Program-made: the position numbers and the translations under genes
Notes under the pieces: generated by a model
What the model saw: only the letters and a program-made list of their open reading frames with translations
What the model was told of the DNA's origin: nothing
Database searches by the model: none
Source: Flavobacteriales bacterium UBA2669
GTDB taxonomy: Bacteria; Bacteroidota; Bacteroidia; Flavobacteriales_E; Vicingaceae
Assembly (NCBI GenBank): GCA_002359215.1
Contig: DEMN01000006.1
Location: 62,001 to 126,000 of the forward strand
Length of the DNA: 64,000 nucleotides
Direction: 5' to 3'
Shown here: piece by piece, positions 8,299 through 16,860 of the stretch
Layout of the letters: each line of letters opens with the position of its first letter
Position numbering within the stretch: position 1 is the first letter of the stretch

Positions 8299-9114
8299 AT
8301 GTTTACCAATATGCAAAAAATAATTTTACTTGTATTAGTAGTTTCTATGCTGTTTGCTTGCCGAAAATCGGATAGAGATCAAGATAAAACAATTAAAACT
8401 TCTCAAGATTATGCCACAGCTCAATCTATGTCTCAAGATGTTTTTAAAATGGTACATCAAGCTGCAATGAGTTCTCAGGGAATTGTAGCTAATCCATTAA
8501 CCAGTGCTACAACGTTGTTTGGTTGCGATACTATAATTGTTGATACCACTACTAATCCAATGTGGTTGAAAATTCAATTTAATACCGATTGTGCCAATAA
8601 TGGTGTTATCAGAAATGGAGAAATTAAAGCACAATTTACTTCAAAATATGATATGCTGGGAACAACAGCTAAAATCAGTTTTAATAATTATTACCATAAT
8701 GGATATTATTTTGAAGGTGTTTTAAATTATTCATTTACTAGTAATACCAACAACCAACCTATTTTTGTGATGATAGCTAATGACTTTAGGATAGATGAAG
8801 GTCGAAAAAATAGAGCAATTTATTTTAGCACCAATCAGAACTTTACTATTGAAAGTGGAGCGACTACTGCCGATTTTACTGATGACACCTATAAGATCAC
8901 AGGAACAGCTACAGGAAGAGCTTTTGCAGGAAATAGCTTTTCAGCATCTACAGATGGGTTAACTCAATTAGGAAATTGCAATTGGGTAAGCAGCGGAACA
9001 GCTTTGGTAACTCCAGAAAAATTAGCGGTAAGAACTTTAGATTTTGGCTCAGGATGCGATAATATTGGAACAGTTTTACTTTATGGAGCTACTTATGAAG
9101 TAACTTTTCCTTGA
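8299..9114 (+). CDS. Lipoprotein of unknown function, paralogue of the one at 11987-12859
   Basis: The 271-residue product has a lipoprotein signal (QKIILLVLVVSMLFAC, Cys21). The mature part is beta-rich with no recognised domain. Its C-terminal pattern (GNCNWVSSGTALVTPEKLAVR, TLDFGSGCDNIG) is shared with the lipoprotein at 11987-12859, as are an earlier FGC...T/D..W motif and the NYYHNGYYFEG versus NYYVNDHKIEG segment. The two are distant paralogues and probably outer-membrane surface or periplasmic proteins. Starts at ATG 8299 or ATG 8311 are both compatible with the signal. Confidence 0.75.
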   Translation: MFTNMQKIILLVLVVSMLFACRKSDRDQDKTIKTSQDYATAQSMSQDVFKMVHQAAMSSQGIVANPLTSATTLFGCDTIIVDTTTNPMWLKIQFNTDCANNGVIRNGEIKAQFTSKYDMLGTTAKISFNNYYHNGYYFEGVLNYSFTSNTNNQPIFVMIANDFRIDEGRKNRAIYFSTNQNFTIESGATTADFTDDTYKITGTATGRAFAGNSFSASTDGLTQLGNCNWVSSGTALVTPEKLAVRTLDFGSGCDNIGTVLLYGATYEVTFP

Positions 9115-9163
9115 AATAATAAAAATGAACTTTTAAAAAGTTAAATTCAAAAAAATATAACTT

Positions 9164-10000
9164 ATGCTAACAATAGACCCAAAAGAGATACCAGTACCAA
9201 AACTTCATCATTATTTATTAGGAGGCGTTGGTCCGAGACCAATTGCATTGGCAAGTACAGTAGATAAAAACGGAAAACCGAATCTAAGTCCGTTTAGTTT
9301 TTTCAATGTGTTTAGTGCCAATCCGCCCATTATGGTTTTTTCTCCTGCCAGAAGTGGTAGAACAGGCGCTACAAAAAATACTTTTGATAATGTAAAGGAA
9401 ACCAAAGAGGTGGTAATAAATGTGGTAACTTATGCTATCGTTCAACAAGTTTCACTGGCTAGTTCTCCTTACGAAAAAGGCGTAAATGAATTTATTAAAT
9501 CAGGGTTGACACCTGTTACTTCTGATTTGATAAAACCGTTCAGGGTAAAGGAATCTCCAGTACAATTTGAGTGTAAGGTAAACGATATTATTGAGTTGGG
9601 GCAAGATGGTGGAGCAGGAAATTTAGTGATCTGTGAAGTGGTAAAAATTCATATTAATGAGAAGGTATTAGATGAAAATAATATGATAGACCAACAAAAA
9701 ATTGATTTAGTAAGTCGTATGGGTGGAAATTGGTATTGCCGAGCCGATCATCATGCTATGTTTGAAGTAGCTAAGCCTATTACCACTATTGGAATAGGAG
9801 TAGATGCTATTCCTGAACCTATAAGAAACAGTACTATTTTAACAGGAAATGAACTAGGTTTGTTAGGGAGTGTAGAACAACTCCCGACACAAGACGAAAT
9901 AGCAGCATTTCATTATGATGGTAATAAACCACATCAAGATGCACATGTTTTGCTTAAACAAGGTAGAGTTATAGAAGCATGGAAAGTGTTGTTGAAATGA
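9164..10000 (+). CDS. Flavin reductase-like FMN-binding domain protein
   Basis: The 278-residue cytosolic protein has the flavin reductase (DIM6/NTAB) split-barrel signature: GVGPRPIALASTVDKNG, PNLSPFSFFNVFSANPPIMVF, TKNTFDNVKETKEVVINVV. It binds FMN and either reduces flavin or acts on an unknown substrate. About 60 C-terminal residues extend beyond the minimal domain, with an IGIGVDAIPEPIRNS segment typical of this long subfamily. It is followed by the transporter gene after 35 bp and may be co-transcribed. Physiological substrate unknown. Confidence 0.88.
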   Translation: MLTIDPKEIPVPKLHHYLLGGVGPRPIALASTVDKNGKPNLSPFSFFNVFSANPPIMVFSPARSGRTGATKNTFDNVKETKEVVINVVTYAIVQQVSLASSPYEKGVNEFIKSGLTPVTSDLIKPFRVKESPVQFECKVNDIIELGQDGGAGNLVICEVVKIHINEKVLDENNMIDQQKIDLVSRMGGNWYCRADHHAMFEVAKPITTIGIGVDAIPEPIRNSTILTGNELGLLGSVEQLPTQDEIAAFHYDGNKPHQDAHVLLKQGRVIEAWKVLLK

Positions 10001-10001
10001 A

Positions 10002-10035
10002 TAAACTTTTAAACTTATAACCTTATAAACTAACC
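10002..10035 (+). repeat. Intergenic word repeat directly before a start codon
   Basis: It contains AAACTTATAACC and ATAAACTAAC immediately before the TTG start at 10036. The same 12-mer and 10-mer recur before yqeY (42961-42991), and a looser version before eno (49332-49369). Confidence 0.6.
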
Positions 10036-11436
10036 TTGAGTTTCTCCGATAAATATACCAAAACCTTTAAATACCTACTTCCTACGCCATTTACCATTGC
10101 GGTAGTGCTTACCTTACTTACTTTTTTTATTGTACTTTTTACCACCAAACCTATTAATAGTGGTTTTGCGGCTTATTCTTATGATGTATTGTATTTTTGG
10201 GAACAAGGTTTTTGGGATAACGGATTGTTAGTTTTTGCTGTTCAAATGATGTTGATGTTGGTGTTGGGACATATATTGGCATTGACAAAACTATTTAATA
10301 GTTTAATTTTAATGGTGGTAAAACATTGTACTACTACAGCCAAAGCTGCTTTTTTAGTAACATTGTTAACGGTTTTAGTAAGCTTATTCAATTGGGGATT
10401 GGGATTAATTTTCGGGGCTATTTTTGCCAGAAAAGTGGGTGAATATGCTCAGCAACAACAACTTTCTATAAATTATCCGTTAATTGGAGCAGCAGGTTAT
10501 TCCGGTTTAATGGTTTGGCATGGCGGATTTTCAGGTTCGTCACTAGCAAAAGTAGCAGAAGATAATCATATTAAAGAAATGATGGCGGGTATTTTTAATG
10601 AAGCTCAATTAGTTGCTTTACCTGAAAAAATTTCTTATGCCGAAACGGTTTGGTCGCCCATGAATATTGTAGTGATGATAATGGTAATTGTAATGTTGCC
10701 GCTTGCCATGTTTTGGTTGGGAAAAAGAATCACATCAGCCACTTTTACATTGACTACTCCTTGTTATAATGAAACAGAAAAAGTAGATTTTACTACCCTT
10801 GAAGGAGCTGAAAAACTAGATTACTCCCGATTATTTTCTTTGTTGTTTGGAGGAGCTATTTTGTGTTACTTAGTCGTTAAAATTGTAACGGTGCATCATT
10901 TTAATGTGTTGGATTTTTTTACTCCGAACAATATTAACATGCTTTTATTAGGGTTGGGAATAACGCTTCACAAAAATTTTACGGAATTTTTATCTGCGTT
11001 GGATGAAGCCATTCTAGGAGCAGCAGGAATCTTAATTCAATTTCCGTTGTATTTCGGTATTATGGGCATGATGAAAAACAGCGGTTTAATAGCCGACATT
11101 GCAGATTTTTTTGTTTCTATTTCTAATACGGTAACCTACCCTATTTATACTTTTTTTAGTGCGGGACTTATTAATGTTTTTGTGCCAAGTGGTGGCGGAC
11201 AATGGGCTGTGCAAGGTCCAATTATTGTGCAGGCAGCTCAAGAAATAGGCATTTCTTTACCCAAAAGTATTTTAGCATTAGCTTACGGAGATCAGCTCAC
11301 CAATATGTTACAACCTTTTTGGGCGTTACCATTGTTGGGTATTACCGGATTAAAAGCCAAAGAAATTTTGCCCTACACTTTGTTTTTAATGTTGGTTGGA
11401 CTCATCATCTTTGTAAGTTGTTTGTTAATTTTTTAA
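10036..11436 (+). CDS. AtoE-family short-chain fatty acid transporter
   Basis: The 466-residue inner-membrane protein has about 11-12 hydrophobic helices. Family features are visible: FKYLLPTPFTIAVVLTLLTF, FNWGLGLIFGAIFARKVG, GYSGLMVWHGGFSGSSLAKVAE, FVPSGGGQWAVQGPIIVQAA, YGDQLTNMLQPFWALPLLGI. It probably imports short-chain fatty acids such as acetoacetate or butyrate. The start is TTG (TTG AGT TTC TCC), because an upstream stop excludes any ATG and the N-terminus aligns well with the family. No CoA-transferase genes sit beside it. The neighbours are a flavin reductase and a lipoprotein that starts 1 bp after its stop. Confidence 0.88.
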   Translation: MSFSDKYTKTFKYLLPTPFTIAVVLTLLTFFIVLFTTKPINSGFAAYSYDVLYFWEQGFWDNGLLVFAVQMMLMLVLGHILALTKLFNSLILMVVKHCTTTAKAAFLVTLLTVLVSLFNWGLGLIFGAIFARKVGEYAQQQQLSINYPLIGAAGYSGLMVWHGGFSGSSLAKVAEDNHIKEMMAGIFNEAQLVALPEKISYAETVWSPMNIVVMIMVIVMLPLAMFWLGKRITSATFTLTTPCYNETEKVDFTTLEGAEKLDYSRLFSLLFGGAILCYLVVKIVTVHHFNVLDFFTPNNINMLLLGLGITLHKNFTEFLSALDEAILGAAGILIQFPLYFGIMGMMKNSGLIADIADFFVSISNTVTYPIYTFFSAGLINVFVPSGGGQWAVQGPIIVQAAQEIGISLPKSILALAYGDQLTNMLQPFWALPLLGITGLKAKEILPYTLFLMLVGLIIFVSCLLIF

Positions 11437-11437
11437 T

Positions 11438-11908
11438 ATGAAGAAAATATTATCATATTTGTTTTTCATTCCTGTTTTATTAGTTTCAGGCTGTTCTTGG
11501 GTAGAATATTTTACCATAGGCAATAAAACAGATGCTCCAATTACTGTTACGTATGAGTTAAATGAATTAGAGGAAGGTAATATTTTTGGAATTTTTATCA
11601 ATAATCCCGAAGCCTATCAATTATCTAAATTAAGTAAAATACAATGGGATAATAAATTTGAACTCGAAGATTTAGATGATAATCCGGTAATAGTTAAAGT
11701 TATATTACCACCAAAAACGATAATGATTTTTGGTCGATTGCATAACGATACTTACGAAAGCAATAATCAACAATTTATTAATAGCCGAGATTTTAATTTT
11801 AGCAGTATGGTAATTGAACACCAAGGAGAAATTATACAAATTACCAAAGCTACTTTTGATGATTATTTTCTTAAGAAGAATGGGTATGTAAAATTTGATG
11901 TGGAATAA
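11438..11908 (+). CDS. Small lipoprotein of unknown function
   Basis: 156 residues with a lipoprotein signal (KKILSYLFFIPVLLVSGC, Cys19). The mature part begins WVEYFTIGNKTDAPITVTYEL and is a single beta-rich domain with an IVKVILPPKTIMIFGRLHNDTY core. I do not recognise the family. It starts 1 bp after the transporter stop codon, so translation is probably coupled. A terminator follows. Confidence 0.7.
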   Translation: MKKILSYLFFIPVLLVSGCSWVEYFTIGNKTDAPITVTYELNELEEGNIFGIFINNPEAYQLSKLSKIQWDNKFELEDLDDNPVIVKVILPPKTIMIFGRLHNDTYESNNQQFINSRDFNFSSMVIEHQGEIIQITKATFDDYFLKKNGYVKFDVE

Positions 11909-11933
11909 AAATTAGATTAGATAACATTAAATA

Positions 11934-11967
11934 AAAAAATCCTGTTCATTTGAACAGGATTTTTTTA
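11934..11967. terminator. Bidirectional intrinsic terminator
   Basis: ATCCTGTTCA (11939-11948) and TGAACAGGAT (11951-11960) form a perfect 10-bp stem with a 2-base loop. It is flanked by A7 and T7, so it works for both converging genes. Confidence 0.85.
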
Positions 11968-11986
11968 TTTTTATTTTAGAAGTCTA

Positions 11987-12859
11987 TCAATACATCATAA
12001 AATTAAAGGTATATCCGGCAATAGTTATTGATGCATTTTGGTCGCAAGCCCCATTACCAAAATCTATGGTTCTGGTTAACATTCCTGAAGGGTTGATATT
12101 TATCGTTCCACTCACCAACCAACGGCAACAAATTTCTTTTCTTAGTGGAGAAGTAATTTGCATGGCATAAGCCAATCCGTCTCTGTTTACGCCATTGGCA
12201 GAGCCTGTAATTAAATACACATCATCACAAATTCCTGCTAACCCATGCGTAAAAAGGGTAGTAGCTTCTCCGGCTATCCATTCATTGGTTCTGGTAGAAG
12301 CCCAAGTGGCAACTCCGCCATTGTTCGGATAAGTAATTTTTCCGTTATTTACTTGCACTGTAAAAGAAAGGTTGTTATTGGTGTTTCTTCCGTTATTGGT
12401 AATTTGTTTGGTGCCTTCTATTTTGTGATCGTTAACATAATAATTTTGCAATTGAACTGTTAACACACTTCCTGGATTTCTATATTTGTCGGAAATAGTA
12501 ACGGTAATAATTCCTCTTCTGTTTTTTCCATCATTACCCATGCAATTGGTAGCTCCAAAATCTATGGTTAATGTTTTTGGCCAAGTTAAAGTATCATTCC
12601 ACGCAGGACTAATAGAAAAAGTAGCACAATTACCAAAAGTAAAACTTGATTTTTGAGTAGTACTTTTCCCTTCATCATCCACAACTTCTACCACCACTTT
12701 TCTAACATCCTCAAACATACTTTCTGCCATCCAATTGTCAGTAGTAGAGTTGGTACTCATGTCGGGTTTTGTAGGCTCTTGTTTTTCATCTTTCTTACAA
12801 GAATTAAATAAGAATGGTATACTAATGATTAAGATTAAAATAGATTTTAATGTTTTCAT
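11987..12859 (-). CDS. Lipoprotein of unknown function, paralogue of 8299-9114
   Basis: 290 residues with a lipoprotein signal (MKTLKSILILIISIPFLFNSC, Cys21, followed by KKDEKQ). The mature part is beta-rich: FTFGNCATFSISPAWND, LTIDFGATNCMGNDGKNRRG, VQLQNYYVNDHKIEGTKQI, CCRWLVSGTININPSGMLTR, TIDFGNGACDQN. The last two blocks match the end of the lipoprotein at 8299-9114. The spacing of conserved Cys residues suggests disulfides. Function unknown. The -7 box at 12886-12893 suggests its own transcript. Confidence 0.75.
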   Translation of the reverse strand: MKTLKSILILIISIPFLFNSCKKDEKQEPTKPDMSTNSTTDNWMAESMFEDVRKVVVEVVDDEGKSTTQKSSFTFGNCATFSISPAWNDTLTWPKTLTIDFGATNCMGNDGKNRRGIITVTISDKYRNPGSVLTVQLQNYYVNDHKIEGTKQITNNGRNTNNNLSFTVQVNNGKITYPNNGGVATWASTRTNEWIAGEATTLFTHGLAGICDDVYLITGSANGVNRDGLAYAMQITSPLRKEICCRWLVSGTININPSGMLTRTIDFGNGACDQNASITIAGYTFNFMMY

Positions 12860-12885
12860 AACAAGTAAGTTATTAATTGGTTAAA

Positions 12886-12893
12886 CAAAGTTA
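12886..12893 (-). promoter_or_regulatory. Candidate -7 element TAACTTTG
   Basis: A perfect TAnnTTTG match on the minus strand, 26 bp upstream of the ATG at 12859. There is a T-rich stretch upstream but no well-spaced TTTG. Confidence 0.45.
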
Positions 12894-12913
12894 TGAAAAA
12901 AAAGATACAAAAA

Positions 12914-14149
12914 TTAAACCACAGGTAAATCATCTACTGTTTTGGAATCCAGAGCATCTCTTAAACCGTTTCCAACTAAAATAAATGCTAGTACCATTAG
13001 TACAATGGCAATTCCAGGGAAGGCTGCTAAGTAAGCATTTCCTGTTATAATGTATCCTTTATGTTCAGCAATGATTTTTCCCCAAGTAGCTTGAGGTGGT
13101 TGAGCACCAATACCAATAAAACTTAACCCGGCCTCAACTAAAATAGCAGCTGCAAAATTAATAGCAGAAATAACAATTACGGGTCCTAAGACATTTGGAA
13201 TGATATGTCCCGAAATAATTCTAAAGTTAGTAAAACCTAGGGCTCTTCCTGCTTCAACAAATTCTTTCTCCCTTAAACTAAGTACTTGCCCACGTACCAC
13301 ACGAGCTACTTCTACCCACATGGTTAAACCAACAGCTATAAAAACTTGCCAGTGCCCTTTGCCAAGTGCTAATGTTATTGCAATAACTAATAATAGTGTA
13401 GGGATGGACCAAACCACATTAATAATCCATATAATAACATCATCCACCCATCCTCTAAAATAACCGCCAATGGCGCCAAATGTAATTCCAATTACTAATG
13501 AGATAAAAACAGAAATAAATCCTACAGAAAGTGAAATCCATGTTCCTGCCATTAATCTACTTAGTAAGTCTCTGCCATATTTGTCCGTTCCTAAATAATA
13601 AGTTTTTCTAATAATATTTTTCGATTTAATTTCATTTTGAAGTTCTTCAATTGTCATCGTTTTTTTACCTTCTTCATGTGTATAAAACTCCAGAGAACCA
13701 TTAATTTCATTTATTTGAGAGTTTTCTAAAGAAAAAACTACATCAGCCAAATCAAATTTTACAATAGGACCATTATTAACATCCCCTCCAGTATATTTTT
13801 CTACGACAATTTTAGCTCCTTCAAAACTATAATCATAAACAGGAATTACTTGATATACATTTTCTATTCCTTCCGAAAATTTAGACCACCAAGATTGGTT
13901 GATTGCCTTTCTATTTTTCTTTATTCTTAATAAATCTATGCTAAAACCAGGTTTTTTTGTGGTTAATTCTAACGTTTGATCGTTTGCTTTAGGAGTATTA
14001 TCAGGACGAGCCAAAGGGCCTAAAATAGCAATCATAACTGCAACAAAAATAATAAACATACCAAAAACGGAAAGCTTGTTTCTTTTTAGTCTCTGCCAAG
14101 CCATTTTGCTCAATGACTTCGATTTAATGATGTTTTTTTTGTTATTCAT
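12914..14149 (-). CDS. Peptide-type ABC transporter permease (DppC/OppC family)
   Basis: 411 residues. The N-terminal OppC_N segment (WQRLKRNKLSVFGMFIIFVAV) carries the first helix. From about residue 185 comes the permease core (YYLGTDKYGRDLLSRLMAGT, five more helices), with the EAA loop at EFVEAGRALGFTNFRIISGH that contacts the ATPase. Between them lies a loop of about 130 mostly periplasmic residues (about 55-185), longer than in proteobacterial DppC. This looks like an expanded extracytoplasmic domain. No DppB, ATPase or binding protein is adjacent, so partners must be elsewhere. Its start overlaps the stop of the glycosyltransferase by 8 bp. Confidence 0.9.
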   Translation of the reverse strand: MNNKKNIIKSKSLSKMAWQRLKRNKLSVFGMFIIFVAVMIAILGPLARPDNTPKANDQTLELTTKKPGFSIDLLRIKKNRKAINQSWWSKFSEGIENVYQVIPVYDYSFEGAKIVVEKYTGGDVNNGPIVKFDLADVVFSLENSQINEINGSLEFYTHEEGKKTMTIEELQNEIKSKNIIRKTYYLGTDKYGRDLLSRLMAGTWISLSVGFISVFISLVIGITFGAIGGYFRGWVDDVIIWIINVVWSIPTLLLVIAITLALGKGHWQVFIAVGLTMWVEVARVVRGQVLSLREKEFVEAGRALGFTNFRIISGHIIPNVLGPVIVISAINFAAAILVEAGLSFIGIGAQPPQATWGKIIAEHKGYIITGNAYLAAFPGIAIVLMVLAFILVGNGLRDALDSKTVDDLPVV

Positions 14150-15290
14150 GATACTTTCTTCCTTTCCATTTGAAATCTGTAATTAATGCCAACAATCCTA
14201 TAAACACAATATATATAGGATAAATAAGCACTACAAAAACAAAAAGAACAAGATGCTTTTTCTTATTAAAAAAGTTTGCAGCCAAATATAGTAATATAAA
14301 ATCAATAAGCCATTTAGAAGTGAGTAAGATTATACCAACAACCCAAAAACTATCGACCAACAATATTTCAGCATAGATTAAAAGTTGAATAAGGTTAGAA
14401 AGGTAAACTATTGAACTAAAATATATTAAATTGCTGTTTTTGTATTTTTTTGCTTTCGATGCCCATCTTAATCTTTGTTGTAAAAAAGCTGAAAATGTTG
14501 TGGTTTTATCTGTTTTTACAATGAATTTTTTATCCAGAATACCATTAACTACTTGTTGTTGGCTGATAAATTTTTCCAATAGAAAAACGTCATCACCAGA
14601 AGGTGTTTTGTGCTTATCAAATCCGTTAACATTTTCAAAAATTACTTTTCTGTAAGCAATATTGGCTCCGTTGTTTAAAATAGGGAGATTATTTCCTAAA
14701 GCTCCAAAAGTAAGGGCTTGCATGGCTAAAAAATCTAATTCTTGAAAACCATCTAACAATAAATTATTAGAAGTTTGTTCCTTAAAACCTACTGGACCAA
14801 GCAACATGGCTGTTTCATTATTATTATTATTATTAAATGATTGATTAATGTATGAAAGCCAATTTACAGGTACTTCACAATCGGCATCTGTAGAAGCTAT
14901 AATGCAATAGTTAGCATTTTCAATTCCAAGTTTTAAAGCCGCTTTTTTACCATGTTCGGAACTTAAGTGAAGTAGTTGAATGTTTAATTTGCTTTTTTCT
15001 TGGTACCCTTCAATTTGTTCAACACTATTGTCTTCAGAATGGTCATTTATTAAAACAACTTCAAATAAATTATTGCCGTAAAGTTGTTTTTCTAAAGCAG
15101 AAAGACAAGCAATAATATTATTGCTCTCATTTCTAAAAGCTATCACTACAGAAATGTTATTTTCTAGCTTATTTTCCTGCTGAAAGACTATTTTTTTTAG
15201 CTGCTTTAACCATCCTACAATTATATAAACCATCGACAAAAAGTAAATGGTAGAAATAAAGACAATCAGATATAAAATTAAATTTTGCAA
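14142..15290 (-). CDS. Membrane-bound family 2 glycosyltransferase
   Basis: 382 residues: an N-terminal membrane helix, then a GT2 catalytic domain at about 45-270 and two or three C-terminal helices. Visible GT2 motifs are ISVVIAFRNE, FEVVLINDHSEDNS, the DxD-like STDADC, the acceptor-side SGDDVFLLEKF and the QQRLRWASK (QxxRW) element typical of processive or membrane-associated transferases. The enzyme probably transfers a sugar to a lipid or polymer. The start is TTG at 15290, 1 bp from the flippase-like stop, because no ATG lies before the first helix. It is in an operon with its neighbours. Confidence 0.87.
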   Translation of the reverse strand: MQNLILYLIVFISTIYFLSMVYIIVGWLKQLKKIVFQQENKLENNISVVIAFRNESNNIIACLSALEKQLYGNNLFEVVLINDHSEDNSVEQIEGYQEKSKLNIQLLHLSSEHGKKAALKLGIENANYCIIASTDADCEVPVNWLSYINQSFNNNNNNETAMLLGPVGFKEQTSNNLLLDGFQELDFLAMQALTFGALGNNLPILNNGANIAYRKVIFENVNGFDKHKTPSGDDVFLLEKFISQQQVVNGILDKKFIVKTDKTTTFSAFLQQRLRWASKAKKYKNSNLIYFSSIVYLSNLIQLLIYAEILLVDSFWVVGIILLTSKWLIDFILLYLAANFFNKKKHLVLFVFVVLIYPIYIVFIGLLALITDFKWKGRKYHE

Positions 15291-15291
15291 G

Positions 15292-16251
15292 CTAAAATTT
15301 GAGTTGTTTTAATCCGCTAATTCCTATAATTGAAGGCAAAGCTACATTAATTATCCACAAACTTACAGCAGCACTAATAATTAATAAACTATCGGTAGAA
15401 ACTGAGCTGAAAACAACTAAAGCAACAGAGCCTCTTACGGCAATTTCGGAAATAATAAATGTGGGTATAAAAGAGCTGATTACAAAAAACAAAGGAATTA
15501 AATTGATTGTCGCAATGTCATTTATTGGTATGTGAAAAGCTCTTAACACTATGTAAAATTGAACTACAAATACAAGATACCTAACTAAACTAATAAATAA
15601 CACCATACTTTTTTCTTGAGTACTTAAAAAACGGAATTTTTCCAGCCACTTTTTTTTATTTAAAAAGGGTATTTTTTGGATGACTGTCAATATAGGTTTG
15701 GAGTAAAAATAAACGAGAAATAATAAAGCCGTTACGAAGCTTCCTACTATCATCCATAAAGTAAAATAATTTTTAAATAAGATATTTTCTTTTAGAAAAA
15801 ATATAGCAACAAATCCTCCCAAAAAAGTGATAATAACCTGACTAAAAGAAGCTAAAAAAGTAACGCCAATTAAGCCGGTTAAGTGAGTTTTATTATCGAG
15901 TAAATAAACTCTGGCGGGAATTTCACCAATTCTGTTGGGAGTTGTTAATCCAATAGTGATGCTTGCAAACACATGTTTTAAAGCTTTTATAAAAGGAACA
16001 TTTTCAAACTTTCGGATAACAAATTTCCATTTGAAAGCTTCTATCCCCCAATTTACAGGCATTAATAACAAAGCAATAAGTAGTAAAATATAATTTTCGG
16101 TAGTTAAAACAGAAAGTGAGGAAAGGTGTGTGTCAATATCATCTTTTAATCGGAAATAAATGTAAATAAGTGCTACAATGCCAATAATTATCCTAGCAAG
16201 TAAATTGATATATTTGTATGATTTTTTATGTGAATTCAAAACAGTTAGCAA
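15292..16251 (-). CDS. Flippase-like integral membrane protein (LPG synthase TM / UPF0104 family)
   Basis: 319 residues with about eight hydrophobic helices. Family markers are the MPVNWGIEAFKWKF segment after helix 2 and the conserved TIGLTTPNRIGEIPARVYLL loop, where GEIPAR corresponds to the family's G(E/D)..R pattern. The family is the transmembrane part of MprF/LPG synthase and related putative lipid flippases. With the downstream glycosyltransferase it may export or modify a lipid-linked glycan (inference). The start is TTG 16251, only 3 bp from the divergent TTG of ruvC, since an in-frame stop lies just upstream. Confidence 0.8.
   Translation of the reverse strand: MLTVLNSHKKSYKYINLLARIIIGIVALIYIYFRLKDDIDTHLSSLSVLTTENYILLLIALLLMPVNWGIEAFKWKFVIRKFENVPFIKALKHVFASITIGLTTPNRIGEIPARVYLLDNKTHLTGLIGVTFLASFSQVIITFLGGFVAIFFLKENILFKNYFTLWMIVGSFVTALLFLVYFYSKPILTVIQKIPFLNKKKWLEKFRFLSTQEKSMVLFISLVRYLVFVVQFYIVLRAFHIPINDIATINLIPLFFVISSFIPTFIISEIAVRGSVALVVFSSVSTDSLLIISAAVSLWIINVALPSIIGISGLKQLKF
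16209..16216 (+). promoter_or_regulatory. Candidate -7 element TATATTTG for ruvC
   Basis: A perfect TAnnTTTG match, 38 bp upstream of the ruvC start and inside the N-terminal coding region of the divergent flippase-like gene. No -33 box seen. Confidence 0.4.
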
Positions 16252-16254
16252 AAA

Positions 16255-16806
16255 TTGGTTAAAGATAAGATAATATTAGGAATAGACCCCGGAACCACAA
16301 TTATGGGTTATGGCGTAATTCACATCAAAAATAACAAAATGAGTTTATTGGCAATGGGTTCTATCAATTTAACTAAAATTGATACGCATTTTATGAAGTT
16401 GAAGAAGATTTTTGAGCGAACTAATTATCTTATAGAAGAATATAAACCCGATGAAGTTGCTATTGAGGCTCCATTTATGGGTAAAAATCCGCAATCGATG
16501 TTGAAATTGGGTAGAGCACAAGGTATTTCTATTGCAGTGGCTTTGTCAAGAGAAATTCCGGTAACAGAATATTCGCCAAAAAAAATTAAGCAATCTATTA
16601 CTGGTAAAGGAACAGCTTCTAAAGAGCAAGTTGCCGGGATGTTAGTTTCTTTGCTAAAAATAAAAACAATACCTACACATTTAGATGCTTCCGATGGATT
16701 GGCAGTAGCAGTTTGTCATTATTTTCAGATGGGAAAACCTGTTGGTGAAAAAGGATATACAGGATGGAAAGCTTTTATAAAAGAAAATCCAAGCAGAGCT
16801 AAATAA
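16255..16806 (+). CDS. ruvC: Crossover junction endodeoxyribonuclease RuvC
   Basis: 183 residues, the normal length. RuvC is the dimeric Holliday-junction resolvase that acts with RuvAB. Catalytic acids are all present: Asp11 in GIDPGTT, Glu71 in AIEAPFMGKN, and Asp144 and Asp147 in HLDASDGLAVAVCH. The basic KGTASKEQV region is also present. The start is TTG 16255: an in-frame TAG lies three codons upstream and no ATG precedes the first catalytic Asp. ruvA and ruvB are not in the window. Confidence 0.95.
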   Translation: MVKDKIILGIDPGTTIMGYGVIHIKNNKMSLLAMGSINLTKIDTHFMKLKKIFERTNYLIEEYKPDEVAIEAPFMGKNPQSMLKLGRAQGISIAVALSREIPVTEYSPKKIKQSITGKGTASKEQVAGMLVSLLKIKTIPTHLDASDGLAVAVCHYFQMGKPVGEKGYTGWKAFIKENPSRAK

Positions 16807-16860
16807 ATGTAACAATATGAAAATTATAAATAACCTCAAACTTGAAATCTTGAACTAAAG

